Positions 51,286 to 64,000 of a stretch of 64,000 bases of DNA are shown here, in pieces. Source of the DNA: Cacajao melanocephalus. Its lineage: Eukaryota; Chordata; Mammalia; Primates; Pitheciidae. A program made the translations under genes and the position numbers. The notes under the pieces are model-generated. The model saw only the letters and a list, made by a program, of their open reading frames with translations. It did not search any database and was not told the origin of the DNA. The DNA lies in the NCBI GenBank assembly GCA_963573385.1, contig CAUYLG010038402.1, positions 62,001 through 126,000 on the forward strand, in the 5' to 3' direction. The stretch's first letter is position 1. Every line of letters begins with the position of its first letter.

Positions 51286-51372
51286 AGCTGGGTGCAGTGG
51301 CTCACACTTGTAATCCCAGCACCTTGGAAGGCCGAGGGAGGATGACCTGAGGCCAGCAGTTTGATACCAGAA
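51286..51372 (+). mobile_element. 3'-truncated Alu fragment inside L1
   Basis: Only the first 85 bp or so of an Alu (GCTGGGTGCAGTGGCTCACA to CAGTTTGATACCAG) are present and no poly-A follows. L1 sequence resumes as AATATATAAG, close to the left flank AACATATAAA. Confidence 0.9.
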
Positions 51373-52060
51373 TATATAAGAAATGCAACAGTAACAAGAA
51401 CAAAGCCAAATAATCTAATTTTAACATGGGCAAATAATCTGAATAGACATTTTGCAAAAGAAGGCATATGAATGGGCAATGGGCATAGGAGAAAAATGCT
51501 TAACATCATTTATCATCAGGAAAATGCAAATAAAAACCATAATGAGGTATCATCTCACCCCAATTAAGATGGCTATTACTAAAAAGACAAAATTAACAAA
51601 TACTGGCAAGGAGGCAGAGAAAGAGGAACTCTTTATACACTGTTGGTGGGAAGGCAAATTAGTACAGCCATTATAGAAACAGTATAGAGGTTCATCAAAA
51701 AGCTAAAAATAGAATTGCCATTTGATCCAGCAGTCCGCTACTGGGCGAATATACAAAGGAAATGAAATCAGTTTGTCGAAGAGACACATCTGTACATCCA
51801 TGTTTATTTCAGCGCTATTCACAATAGCCAAGATATGAAATCAAACTAAGTGTTCATCAATAGAAACTGTGGTATATTTGCACAATAGAATAATATTCAG
51901 CCATCAGAAGGAATGAAATGTTGTCATTCATGGTAATGTGAATGAGTTTGGGGGGGCATGATGTTAAGGGAAATAAGCCAGGCACAGAAAGATAAATATT
52001 GCATGTTCTTACTCATGTGTGTTAGCTGAAAAAGTTGATCTTGTAGGAGTAGACAGGAGA

Positions 52061-52485
52061 GTCATCCACGTTGGTGCATGCGTCCATCTTTGTTCCTGTT
52101 TATTGCTGAGCAATATACCAGGCATACCACAATATGTTTATGCATTTACTAGGTGATGGGTGCTCGGGTCATTTCCAGTTTGGGGTTGTTACAAATAGGG
52201 ACGCTGTAAACATTAATGTAAAAGTCTTTGTGTGGACATATGTTTTCATTTTTCTTGCCTGAACACCTGAGTGCAATTGTTGGGTCAGATGAGGTGTCTG
52301 TTTATGAGACACTGCCAAACTGGTGTTACTTTTGTTGGTGAACTGAGTTTCTCTGACTATGACCCTATTGTGAAACTGAGCCATGTGGCTCACAGCTTTA
52401 TAAGGATTGCTTTGTACTCTCGTTGGGTGAATTTTAGCTGCATATGTTGTCTCTCTTAAAGGCGTTTGCATTTTAAACGGAAGTC
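52061..52485 (-). mobile_element. L1 ORF2 fragment, antisense
   Basis: TTTATTGCTGAGCAATATACC, GTCATTTCCAGTTTGGGG, CTTTGTGTGGACATATGTTTT and ATTGTTGGGTCAGATGAGG match antisense L1 ORF2. It abuts the sense L1 at about 52060, tail to tail. Confidence 0.88.
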
Positions 52486-53362
<877 letters not shown>

Positions 53363-53365
53363 TAG

Positions 53366-55135
<1,770 letters not shown>

Positions 55136-55144
55136 CCCATGTCC

Positions 55145-55330
55145 CAGGCTCTGTCAACAGCACTTTACACATAGCACATTCCTTTAATCAACATGAAAAC
55201 CTGGGGGTGGGTACAATGACCCTCTCCATTCTACAGACAAGGAAACTGAGGCTCAGGTCAGTAAAGCACGTCAACCAAGATCGCTGCTAACTCTGACATT
55301 ACATGTTTCCTGTAGGAGTTTGGTAAGTAT
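55145..55330 (-). mobile_element. MIR, antisense
   Basis: AACAGCACTTTACACATAGC, TCCATTCTACAGACAAGGAAA, CTGAGGCTCAGGTCAGTAAA form antisense MIR. A short TATTTGTTGAATGAGTGA L2/MIR end follows at about 55327. Confidence 0.78.
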
Positions 55331-55785
55331 TTGTTGAATGAGTGACTAATAAATAAAAGAGAATGAAAAAACGAATCAAACAAACTCTCATAGAATGGAC
55401 AGAAAAGCTGAGACCCCCCAGAGAGGAGCAACCTGACCAGCTTATTCACCATGGCAGAGGTGGAGCTGGGAGGGAGGTGCAGGTGCTGCCTGGGGGGCTG
55501 GATTCTCCCAGCTGCCCCACCTGGCCTCTTAGCCACATGCCCCTGCCAGCCAGCAGCCCCAGCCCCAGCTCCTCAGACCAGCCCTCACTGTCCTTCCCTC
55601 CTCCCTTGCAGTGGCTCTCCCACCCTTTCCCTAGAGCTTTCCAAAGCCTGCCCTTGGATGCCTCCTCCCAGAAGATCAGCGGGCCTCTCCCAAATTCCCC
55701 AGCCCCTCCGCTTCTGCTCTCAGACGCCCTCTAGCATGGACCCGCACAGCCCCTGAATCAAGAGACATCTACACCCTCTCCCAGC
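55331..55785. other. Low-copy stretch, nothing recognised
   Basis: Open frames at 55363-55734 and 55451-55756 are Pro/Ser/Leu-rich without domains. No repeat is recognised. Confidence 0.4.
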
Positions 55786-55794
55786 CATCTTTTC

Positions 55795-56125
55795 TTTTTT
55801 TTTTTTTCTTTCTTTCTTTCTTTCTTTTTTTTTTTTTATGAGACAGAGTCTCGCTTTGTCACCAGGCACCAGGCTGGAGTGCAGTGGCACGATCTTGGCT
55901 CACTGTAACCTCCACTTTCTGGGTTCAAGCAATTCTACTGCCGCAGCCTCCTGAGCAGCTGGGATTACAGGCATGTGCCACCATGCCCAGCTAATTTTTT
56001 TGTATTTTAGTAAAGACGGGTTTCACTATGTTGGCCAGGGTGGTCTCAATCTCTTGACCTTGTGATCTGCCTGCCTCGGCCTCCCAAAGTGCTGGGATTA
56101 CAGGTGTGAGCCACCTTGCTCGGCT
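55795..56125 (-). mobile_element. Full-length Alu, antisense, long T/C tail
   Basis: A (CTTT)n and T-rich stretch of about 45 bp replaces the simple T-run. The flanking 9-bp repeat CATCTTTTC is at 55786-55794 and 56128-56136. CACCAGGCACCAGGCTGG shows an 8-bp internal duplication. Confidence 0.95.
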
Positions 56126-56302
56126 GTCATCTTTTCAATTCTTCAAGTTGTTCTTGTCTGATTTTCAATACAAAGTCACTGTGTGATGCTGGGAGTTAGT
56201 TAATTGTATTCTGGTCAATTAACTGTAAGGAAAGTGTTTCCTTCCTTATAGAAGAAACGGCTTCCCTGTGGAAGAGATGGCTACCTAGGGAGACTGCAGC
56301 TC

Positions 56303-56303
56303 T

Positions 56304-56338
<35 letters not shown>
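56303..56338. repeat. (TG)n microsatellite
   Basis: About 17 TG units with one early TATG interruption. Confidence 0.96.
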
Positions 56339-56339
<1 letters not shown>

Positions 56340-56359
56340 CTCCTAGTTTGGATACTGTT

Positions 56360-56820
56360 AAAACATGTGCTCTCAATAAAGAGACCCCCAAGCAGGCTTT
56401 GTGTGAGCAACATGGCTGTTTATTCACCCGGGTGCGGGTAGGCTGAGTCCAAAAAGAGAGTCCAAGGATGGTGAACGAATAGGAGTTGGTTTTAAAGGTT
56501 TGGGGTATGCAGTGGACAGTTACAAAAGTTAGAGTTTAGGGCGGTTTTTTGCAAGCTTGGAGAGGCTCATAGGTCTGCAAGCTGGGAGGGGGTCATAGGG
56601 TCTGGAGCCAAGAGGTTGACCAAGGTCGGTTACAAAGTCCAATGGCCTTGTCAATTGAGGCTGGAATAAGAAACAGTAGAAGAATGTCTCAGGTTAGTCA
56701 GGAGCGGCAGGGGTTGATCGTTCTTACACGTTCCAGTTACTTCAGGTTTTCTAGTTCCGGAAGGCCCTCCAGAGGTGTACGTGGGGGCCATGTCGCCATC
56801 GGTCAGCCTAAAAGACCTTA
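56360..56820 (-). mobile_element. Probable ERV1-like LTR, antisense
   Basis: Read on the minus strand it has an AATAAA polyadenylation signal near 56420 (GGTGAATAAACAGCC), followed by a U5-like segment ending TCTCTTTATTGAGAGCAC. Upstream it contains CCTGAAGTAACTGG, a motif in several ERV1 LTRs. Outer limits are uncertain and no viral genes are visible. Confidence 0.6.
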
Positions 56821-58620
56821 CAGATACCATTTATGAGGACTTGATGTCCAGAGCTGTGGCAACGATTCTGTGACATGAGGTAATAAGCTGGAGGCTGAAA
56901 AGGTTAAATGCTGAGAAAGGCAGTGTGGAGAGAGCCTGGATCCTTCCTGATAATCTCCCTCCAGAGGTTTCATTAAGTAAGCACTATTGTCCTTACTGTC
57001 CAGTGGCCATTGCTCTGATTTTCTGCAACTTGAAGCTGAAAGCATCGTTTACTGATTGGGCGAGGATGCCTTCACCTCTTTAGGAAGCCTGTAGGAAGTT
57101 CAGGCGCAAGGAGACAGGAGGGAAAGCACTGACCTACCGGTCAGCCAGCACGGACTCTCCCTGACTCCACCACCAATTAGTGGCCTGACCCAGGGCAAAA
57201 ATCCTCTCTCCCTCCATTTTCTTCCTGGGAAAATGAGGGGCTGCAGGACAGCAGCAGCGTCTCCTAAGAGTGACTCACAAGCCCCCGGAAACCTCAGTGA
57301 GCGACTTGAACTTGTACTGATGCCAGTGAGGAGTGGAGAGGGTCCACTCTGAGCCTCACGATGACGGTGTGGAGGTGACTCAGTGAGGAGTCAGATGGCC
57401 CCAGAGGCGTTTTTTTCATTCCTGTTCCTCGTTTGTCAGCAATCCTTCATCGTGCCCCAGTTTCAGGGTGTATTTTTAGTGGAAATAAACTTGCACAGCT
57501 CAGGATTACACAATTCCTTCAGGAGCTTCAGCTTCACCTGCTGATGGACCCAAGCTGATGAGCAGGTCACGTGGAGGTGGTCAGCCCCTCCCTGACAGCT
57601 CACTGACCCCGAAGTTCAGGAAGGTGGGCTAACGAGGGAAATCATTTAATTTTGCCAGACAAATAAAAAAATCTCCACGGCCTACAGCAAGGTGAGCGCA
57701 TTCAACCTAGGATTCAGAATCAGGCCTTCGAGGCATCCAGCATCTAGGGACGAAAACAGAAGCTGCTCTTTGAAATCCTTCGCCTTCTCAATCCAGGCCT
57801 GGAGCTGGCTGTGTTTTGCAGAGCAGGTAAACAGGTTTGATCAGTTTGCAAAAGTGTATTCGGGAGTGGGGGACTAGGGTGGTGGGGAGGTTAAATTCTC
57901 TGCCTAAATAAGGGAAGAAAATTTAGCATTTCTAGAGGCCATGGAGAAGGCGGAATGTCACAGGCACTGTTGCTGACCTGCGCAGACTCCCATTGCAGGA
58001 ATGAAACACCCAGGCCCCTCCTACTGGAGGTGTTGGTTCAACTGAGAACCGCCCCCAACCAAGACGCCTGGGAGATCACACTGCCCCATCCTCATCCAAT
58101 GTCTAACCTACACATGGGTCAAAGAGGCCAAGTGCCTGGGCTCAGGATGGAGTAAATCTGTGGTTCCTTCCATGCCCTGGAGCTCCGGGTGGGACCTGGC
58201 TGAGGCTAGGTTTCCACCATCCCCACATTCCTGCCTGGCTTCTTCCCCTTCACTGTCCGGCCTCCCCACTTTCTTACAAGTCCCTCCTGAAGGCACCCTC
58301 TCCCTCCATAGATGACCTGCCCAGATGTCTCAGATGCTAGGTCTGCAGAACCAGCCTGTGACCTAGGATACAGAAATGAGGAGGAGAGTGGGGCACTGGG
58401 CTGGATAAGGCCCTCAAATGGGACAAAACAGCCAATGTCTAAGGCCTTTTAAGCACATGAACATTTAATGTTCTATAATCCAAATAAATTGAATTGTTCT
58501 ATATGAACCTTATTAGTTGGGTAGATGTCGGCAGGTCTTTCAATCTCCTGCTGTGATTTAAGTAGGCTCTTAGCCCATCCTCTCCAATCTTAAGTACAGT
58601 CTGTTATACACAGAAACGCC
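56821..58620. other. Low-copy stretch, nothing assigned
   Basis: About 1.8 kb without a recognised family or gene. TGACTCAGTGAGGAGTCAG (57377-57395) holds an AP-1 core next to an inverted half-match. An A/T-rich island lies at 57640-57670. This is the largest repeat-free block in the window. Confidence 0.4.
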
Positions 58621-58621
58621 C

Positions 58622-58626
<5 letters not shown>

Positions 58627-58666
<40 letters not shown>

Positions 58667-58825
58667 TATGTGTGTGTATACGTGTGTATGTATGTGTATG
58701 TGTGTGTATCTGGTATGTATGTGTGTGTGTGTGTATGTGTGTGTAGTGTCTGTATGCGTGTGCCTGTTTGTGTGTAAGTGTGTGTATATGTGTGTATGTG
58801 TGTGTGAATGTGTGTGTGGGTGTAC
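58627..58825. repeat. (TG)n-rich microsatellite, 200 bp
   Basis: It opens with about 17 uninterrupted TG units and then TATG, GTATC and TGTC variants to about 58825. It explains the Cys/Val-rich and Thr/His-rich open frames here. Confidence 0.96.
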
Positions 58826-59039
58826 ATATAGGGTTAGGGGTTGGGTTCTACCATTGGATTGACCTCAAATGGGCAGAACATGCAGGATAGTGATACAATC
58901 CATAAATGAAATTAACTCAGCAGAAAGGAGCTAGATGAGACAGCATATAAATACTTGGAGAATTTGCATCAGTGTTGGGGAGGACTTGGAACTTCCATGG
59001 AAAATAGAATGGGAATTGGAATCATTCATATCTACATCT

Positions 59040-59340
<301 letters not shown>

Positions 59341-59399
59341 TTCTTATCTACATCTTAAGGAGCAGAAAGACCTCAGCTGGTATGGAAGACACCGCTAGT

Positions 59400-59800
59400 T
59401 GTCTATACAGCATCCATTTTCTCTCTTCTTTAGTAACAGAACATTGGTTTTATTCTGGACAGCAATGTGCTCAATTAAAAGAATACCTTTCCCAGAGCAG
59501 CTGGCATGGCCAGTGAGTTGTAAACACTGGGTTTTGCTTTGAAGTCTCTATAAGAAGAGCGCAGCATGGACCCTTTGTGTCCTTTCCTTCTCCCTCTTGC
59601 TTCCTACCCAGAACATAGATGTGATGACGGGCACTTCAGCAGCCATCTGAAACAATAATAAGATCTGGAGGAGGGAAGCTACATGCTGAGGATGGCAGAG
59701 CAGCAAAATCTAAGGACCTGCAGTCTCTGAAGGCTTCATGGAGGTGCCAGGCCAGCCCCTTTGGGGTTGAAACAATTGAAGTCGGAGCTCCAGTACTCAC
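59400..59800. mobile_element. Ancient LTR-type repeat, family uncertain
   Basis: The ordered phrases ATACCTTTCCCAGAGCAGC, CTGGCATGGCCAGTGAGTTG, ACATAGATGTGATGACGGGC and CATGCTGAGGATGGCAGAGC recur in an old widespread mammalian repeat. No name is assigned. Confidence 0.45.
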
Positions 59801-59969
59801 AGCAGTATGCATGCCTCGTGAATTCTGCTTTCACGAGCAGAGTCTTTGCCAAGTTGCCCCGTTTTTACCAGGATCATCATTATTACTTATTCCCGTGTTT
59901 CCCATGGGAATAACTGTGTGAAAGGGAAAGAGTATGAGCTTAGGAGTCAGACGCTTGGTTCAGGGGACC

Positions 59970-60178
59970 TTAGCATAGAGCAGTTTCAAGTTTGAGTGTG
60001 CAGCAGAACCACCTGGAAGGTTTGCTAAAATGCAGGCTGCTGCTGGCCCCTAGCCCCACAATTTCTGATTCAGTAGATCTAAGGGAGGGGGGGTGCCTGT
60101 GAACTTGCATTTCTAACAAGCTTCCAACAGATGCTGATGCGGCTGGTTTGGGGACCACATGATTCTCATGGCAGTCAC
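59970..60178 (-). mobile_element. MER5A hAT-Charlie MITE, antisense
   Basis: GCAGAACCACCTGGAAGGTTT, AATTTCTGATTCAGTAGATC, TTGCATTTCTAACAAGCTTC and GCTGATGCGGCTGGTTTGG follow MER5A in reverse order. It is nearly complete. Confidence 0.92.
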
Positions 60179-60420
60179 ACTACCCTAATTTTAAAATCTC
60201 TTTTCCATCATTAATTCAACAACTAGGTAATTCATTGTGTATTCATTTCAACACATCATTCATTCATTCAACAAATAATTATAAAGCAGCAACTGTGCTC
60301 CAAGCTGTAGCACTGGCGACTCAGCAGTGGAGAAAACCAAGCCCCTGATACCAGCTGGGAACCTGCCATCCTAGTGCAAGAGAAGGGCAATGCCAGCTAA
60401 CTGATTAAAAATATAATAGA

Positions 60421-60549
60421 GCCAGGTGCAGTACTGTTGCAGCTACTCAGGAGGCAGGAGGATCACTTGAGCCTGGGAGTTTGAGGTTACAGTAAGCTAT
60501 GATCGCGTCACTGCACTCCAGCCAGGGTGACAGAGTGAGATCTTGTCTC

Positions 60550-60552
<3 letters not shown>
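60421..60552 (+). mobile_element. Internally deleted Alu fragment, sense
   Basis: It starts GAGCCAGGTGCAGT and jumps to GCAGCTACTCAGGAGGCAGG, so the middle of the first monomer is gone. It ends at GATCTTGTCTCTAATG. Confidence 0.85.

Positions 60553-60590
<38 letters not shown>
60553..60590. repeat. (AG)n microsatellite
   Basis: About 17 uninterrupted AG units, where the tail of the preceding Alu fragment would be. Confidence 0.96.
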
Positions 60591-60592
<2 letters not shown>

Positions 60593-60692
60593 ATAGTGAC
60601 AGGCAGGGACAAATGTTATGAAGAAAAATAAATCAGGGTAAGGAGAGAGAGGTGATAGGAGATGCAATTTTAGAGAGGGTGGTCAGTGAAGG

Positions 60693-60989
60693 ACTTTTTT
60701 TTTTTTTTTTAAGAAGGAGTTTCACTCTTGTTGCTCAGGCTGGAGTGCAATGGTGCGATCTCAGCTCACTGAAACCTCCGCCTCCCAGGTTCAAGTGATT
60801 CTCCTGCCTCGCCTCCTGAGTAGCTGGGATTACAGGCGTGCACCATCAAACCTGGCTGTTTTGTATTTTTAGTAGAGATGGGGTTTCTCCATGTTGGTCA
60901 GGCTGGTCTGGAACTCCCGACCTCAGGTGATCCCCCTGCCTCGGCCTCCCAAAGTGCTAGAATTACAGGCCTGAGCCACCTTGCCCGGC
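60693..60989 (-). mobile_element. Full-length Alu, antisense, nested in L2
   Basis: Flanking repeat CAGTGAAGG / CAGTGAACGG at 60684-60692 and 60990-60999. It opens with a T16-type run. Confidence 0.95.
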
Positions 60990-61054
60990 CAGTGAACGGT
61001 TTTTAGAAGAAGTGGTGTATAAAAACTCACATACCATGAGGGAGTGAGCGGTGA

Positions 61055-61093
61055 AGAATTCTGGGGCAAGAACGTCTCAGGCTGGGGGAATGG
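61055..61093. repeat. Inverted repeat arm 1 (pairs with 61506-61544)
   Basis: The 39-bp arm starting GAATTCTGGGGCAAGAACG is the reverse complement of 61506-61544 at 35 of 39 positions. It lies in antisense L2. Confidence 0.9.
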
Positions 61094-61505
61094 CAGACGC
61101 AAAGGCCTCGGGGAGGGACGTGTTTGCTATGCTGAGGGCCAGCAGGGAGGTCTGCAGGCTGGAGCGGAGAGAGCCAGAGAGAGATTGGCAGGTAAAGAGG
61201 GCAGCAAGATAGGCAGTGCTAGCCAGTGGGGGTCTTCCAGGGAACAGGAAGGACTGGGGGTTTTAGCTGAAGGGGGAGGAGAGCCGTTGGAAGGAGTGAC
61301 GTGATCTGACTTTTGTTTTCAAAGGAACACTCTGCCTGCTGTGTGGAGACTAGTTAGGGATTGCTGCTCTCATTCAGGCAAGAAACGATGGTGGCTCAGG
61401 CAGGACAGATGGGGACGAGTGGACCGATTTAGTAGGATTTGCTGACACCTTGAATATGTGGAGTAAGAATAAGATTAGAACCAAGGACAGCTCCTAGGAT
61501 TTATT

Positions 61506-61580
61506 GCCATTCCCTCCTCCTGAGATGTTCTTGCCCCAGAATTCTGCACTGCTGAATAGCCACCATTTACCTGGGCAGCC
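61506..61580. repeat. Composite inverted-repeat centre
   Basis: The left half (61506-61544) is an inverted copy of 61055-61093. The right half (61539-61580) is an inverted copy of 61869-61902 with a 7-8-bp gap. The halves overlap at one GAATTC. Confidence 0.88.
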
Positions 61581-62555
61581 AGGGAGGACCACATCCTGGG
61601 TATTGTTCACTTTGCTGAGGATTGATACACAGGACAGCACCCAGTGCCCTGGCGGCACCCCACACATCCTTCCCACGCCAGAGTCTTCACAGGCAGGTTC
61701 CCTTAGTCCTAAGGATCTCAGGAAATGGGTATCGCTATGATCTCCATTTGAAGGGTGAGGAATGAGGAATTTGAAGGATGAGGAATTTAGTAAGATAGGG
61801 TTTTGCTGTGTTGGCCAGGCTGATCTCCCACAAAGCAGTCATTAGGGCGCTTCACTAAAGATTTGGTGGGCAGCCAGGTAAATGGTGGCTGTTCAGGAAT
61901 TCTTAGGTGCTATATCTAGTTGCAGAGGCCACAGGGAAAGCAGAAATGCTTTCTGCCTCCCAGACATAATGCCTGACCTCCAGATCTCACTCTTCAGTGG
62001 CATACTCAATAAATTATTCATTGTCTAGGCCAGATAATTGCCCAGGGTGGGGACAGTCCTATTTGGGCTGCCTTTGTGAGTTTATATGATTCGGGAGAGG
62101 CCTTTGGGGGCTCTTCTTGCATAATAGACGTCATGGGAAAAGTTATCTTGCCATCAACACTCTGCTGGTTGAGCATCCCCATAGGTTACGGATAGATGTA
62201 TGGTTTATAAACCACTAGAATTGGAAAGAGCCAAAGAAATGGGGGAAGGAGACTCAGAACAGAATTCCAGGTGAGCTCTATGCAGGCTTACTAAAATAAC
62301 TCAGCACCGAGAGGAACAATGACAACTATTCTATCCCAGGTGTGCTGTGCTGTAACAGCCTAGCAAACTCTCCTAGACTCGGGGAGGTAGAAGCAGCATT
62401 TTAGTCTTGATTATTCATCAGTTGCTAGCTGGCAGGGGAGGGAGTGGGTGTCTTGGATTTTCTTCACATTTTTTTCTAGTAGTTAATAATTCCTGTAGAA
62501 TTCAAATATCAGCTGGACCCTTCCTACACTTCGAGGACTTCAAAAATATTAGTAT
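61581..62555. other. Low-copy stretch with inverted-repeat arm 3
   Basis: GGCAGCCAGGTAAATGGTGG (from 61869) is the third arm of the inverted-repeat set. A 38-bp Alu-like scrap lies at 61793-61830. No gene is recognised. Confidence 0.4.
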
Positions 62556-62559
62556 GTGG

Positions 62560-62868
62560 CTGGGTGCCGTGGCTTATGTCTGTCAACCCAGCACTTTGGG
62601 AGGCCAACGTGGGAGGATCGCTTGAGGCCGGGAGTTTGAGACCAGCCTGGGCAACATAGCAAGACTCTGTCTCTACAAAAATAAATAAAAAATTAGTTGG
62701 GTGTGGTGGCCTGTGCCTGTAGCCTCAGCTACTTAGGAGGTTGAGGCAGGAGAATTGCTTGAGCCCAAGTGTTTGAGGCACAGTAAGTTATGATCATGCT
62801 ACTGCACTCCAGCCTGGGCAACAGAGCAAGACCCTGTCTCTAATAATAATCATAATAAAGTACGAGTA
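62560..62868 (+). mobile_element. Alu (AluJ-like), sense
   Basis: It starts TGGCTGGGTGCCGTGGCTTA and ends AATAATAATCATAATAAAG. The short flanking repeat AGTATG (about 62552 and 62869) may be a target-site duplication. Confidence 0.93.
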
Positions 62869-63148
62869 TGAACCCCTCAATTCTATGCCCTCTGGAGTCT
62901 ACATCAAAATTTCCGTGAATTTGGAGGGAGGGTCAGGATTCCTGTTGTCAGGACCTTCTATCTCCAGGCAGTTGCTTCTCTTGGCATCACCTTTGTCTTG
63001 CACAAAACTGGTGAGACTCAAAGATCATTTTCTTTTTTATTTTCTACTGTAACCTTATTATAAGCAAGAGTCCCACATGGCCCAGTTTTTGGAAGGAGTT
63101 GTATTCAGGATGCACAGTCCAGTAAACAAAGGTAATTAAAAAGTAATT
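62869..63148. other. Low-copy gap
   Basis: No repeat or gene recognised. Confidence 0.4.
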
Positions 63149-63281
63149 CCAGGCTCCATGCAGTAGATCATGCCTGTAATCCTAGCGCTTTGGAAGGCTG
63201 AGGTAGGAGGATCCTGGAGCGCCGGAGTCCAAGGTTGGCCTGGGCAACATAGCAAGACTTTGTGTCATGAAAAAAAAAAGG
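63149..63281 (+). mobile_element. Alu left monomer (FLAM-like), sense
   Basis: A single monomer from AGGCTCCATGCAGTAGATCA to an A10 run at about 63271-63280. It is diverged. Confidence 0.88.
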
Positions 63282-63403
63282 TATGGGGGGTGGATTCCAA
63301 TCTTTATGTTCATATTTCAAATCAAACTGAAGAGGACATCCATCATATTTCATAATGCCGTTTCTCAAAACTCTCTTTTCTTGCCAATTCTCACTTACAT
63401 TTT

Positions 63404-64000
<597 letters not shown>

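Larger units (their letters stand above)
46826..52060 (+). mobile_element. L1 ORF2 3' fragment, sense, split by three insertions
   Basis: Four pieces are collinear with L1 ORF2 and the region downstream: 46826-46985 (AGTAATTAGGCAAG, GTTTGCAGATGACATGATTT), 47559-48142 (AACTGATAAGCAG, GGATACAAAATCAACA), 50884-51285 and 51373-52060 (ATAGCCAAGATATGAAATCA, TTAAGGGAAATAAGCCAGGC). The insertions are an LTR, a TRMT11 retrocopy and a partial Alu. No L1 reading frame is intact. The L1 itself totals about 1.8 kb. Confidence 0.93.
60215..61500 (-). mobile_element. Long L2, antisense, interrupted by two Alus and an AG tract
   Basis: Pieces are 60215-60420 (AACAAATAATTATAAAGCAG, CTGTGCTCCAAGCTGTAGC), 60591-60692 and 60990-61500 (ACGCAAAGGCCTCGGGGAG, GTTGGAAGGAGTGACGTGAT, CTGACTTTTGTTTTCAAAGG, AAGAAACGATGGTGGCTCAG). 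All are collinear with antisense L2. Confidence 0.85.

Noticed and set aside
61793..61830. Short Alu-like phrase (GGTTTTGCTGTGTTGGCCAGG)
   Set aside because: Too short for a confident element call; mentioned only within the gap entry.

Overview
This window is primate, almost certainly human-type, nuclear DNA. It holds about 45 full or partial Alu elements in both orientations, many with poly-A/T tails and target-site duplications. It also holds L1 ORF2 fragments, ancient MIR, L2, MER5, MER20 and MLT1 copies, and at least five ERV-type LTRs. I found no intact protein-coding gene, rRNA, tRNA or CRISPR array. The long open frames on both strands are explained by Alu, LTR, microsatellite or unremarkable GC-rich sequence. 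The only recognisable gene-derived sequence is a broken retrocopy of TRMT11 mRNA on the minus strand (48143-50869).

Layout: 1-10 kb has an Alu, an MLT1-like LTR, MIRs, L2 and a 650-bp CCAT-type satellite (6.1-6.75 kb). 9-11.3 kb is an antisense MLT1 split by an Alu, then an Alu cluster. 13-16.6 kb is mostly low-copy and contains two near-perfect RFX-type X-boxes 91 bp apart. 16.6-18.3 kb combines an Alu, a (GACAGA)n tract, a TG/TA/GA compound microsatellite and a decayed local duplication. 19-24.4 kb is dense in Alus with MER20 and MLT1. 24.6-26.1 kb carries a duplicated segment ending in CCAT satellites. 26.9-29.3 kb has an antisense LTR, L2 and Alus. 29.9 kb has a long near-perfect inverted repeat. 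30-40 kb alternates Alus with MIR/L2 and includes a GGAA-type tract with a 115-bp tandem duplication. 41-44.2 kb contains several nested local duplications, a perfect 22-bp inverted repeat and a solo LTR with flanking GATTA repeats.

46.8-52.5 kb is a nested insertion stack: an L1 ORF2 fragment interrupted by an LTR, by the TRMT11 retrocopy (itself carrying two Alus) and by a truncated Alu, then abutting an oppositely oriented L1. 53.4-57 kb has two further ERV1-like LTRs with Alus and L2. 58.6 kb has a TG-rich microsatellite. 60-61.9 kb is a long antisense L2 with a three-part inverted-repeat arrangement. The window ends inside an Alu that another Alu interrupts.

No set of genes works together here. 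The interest lies in retrotransposition history, template-switch-like inverted repeats, local duplications and a few candidate regulatory motifs in the low-copy gaps. Repeat calls rest on recognising family consensus features by eye. Boundaries of old repeats (MIR, L2, MLT1) are approximate, and Alu subfamilies are not assigned.
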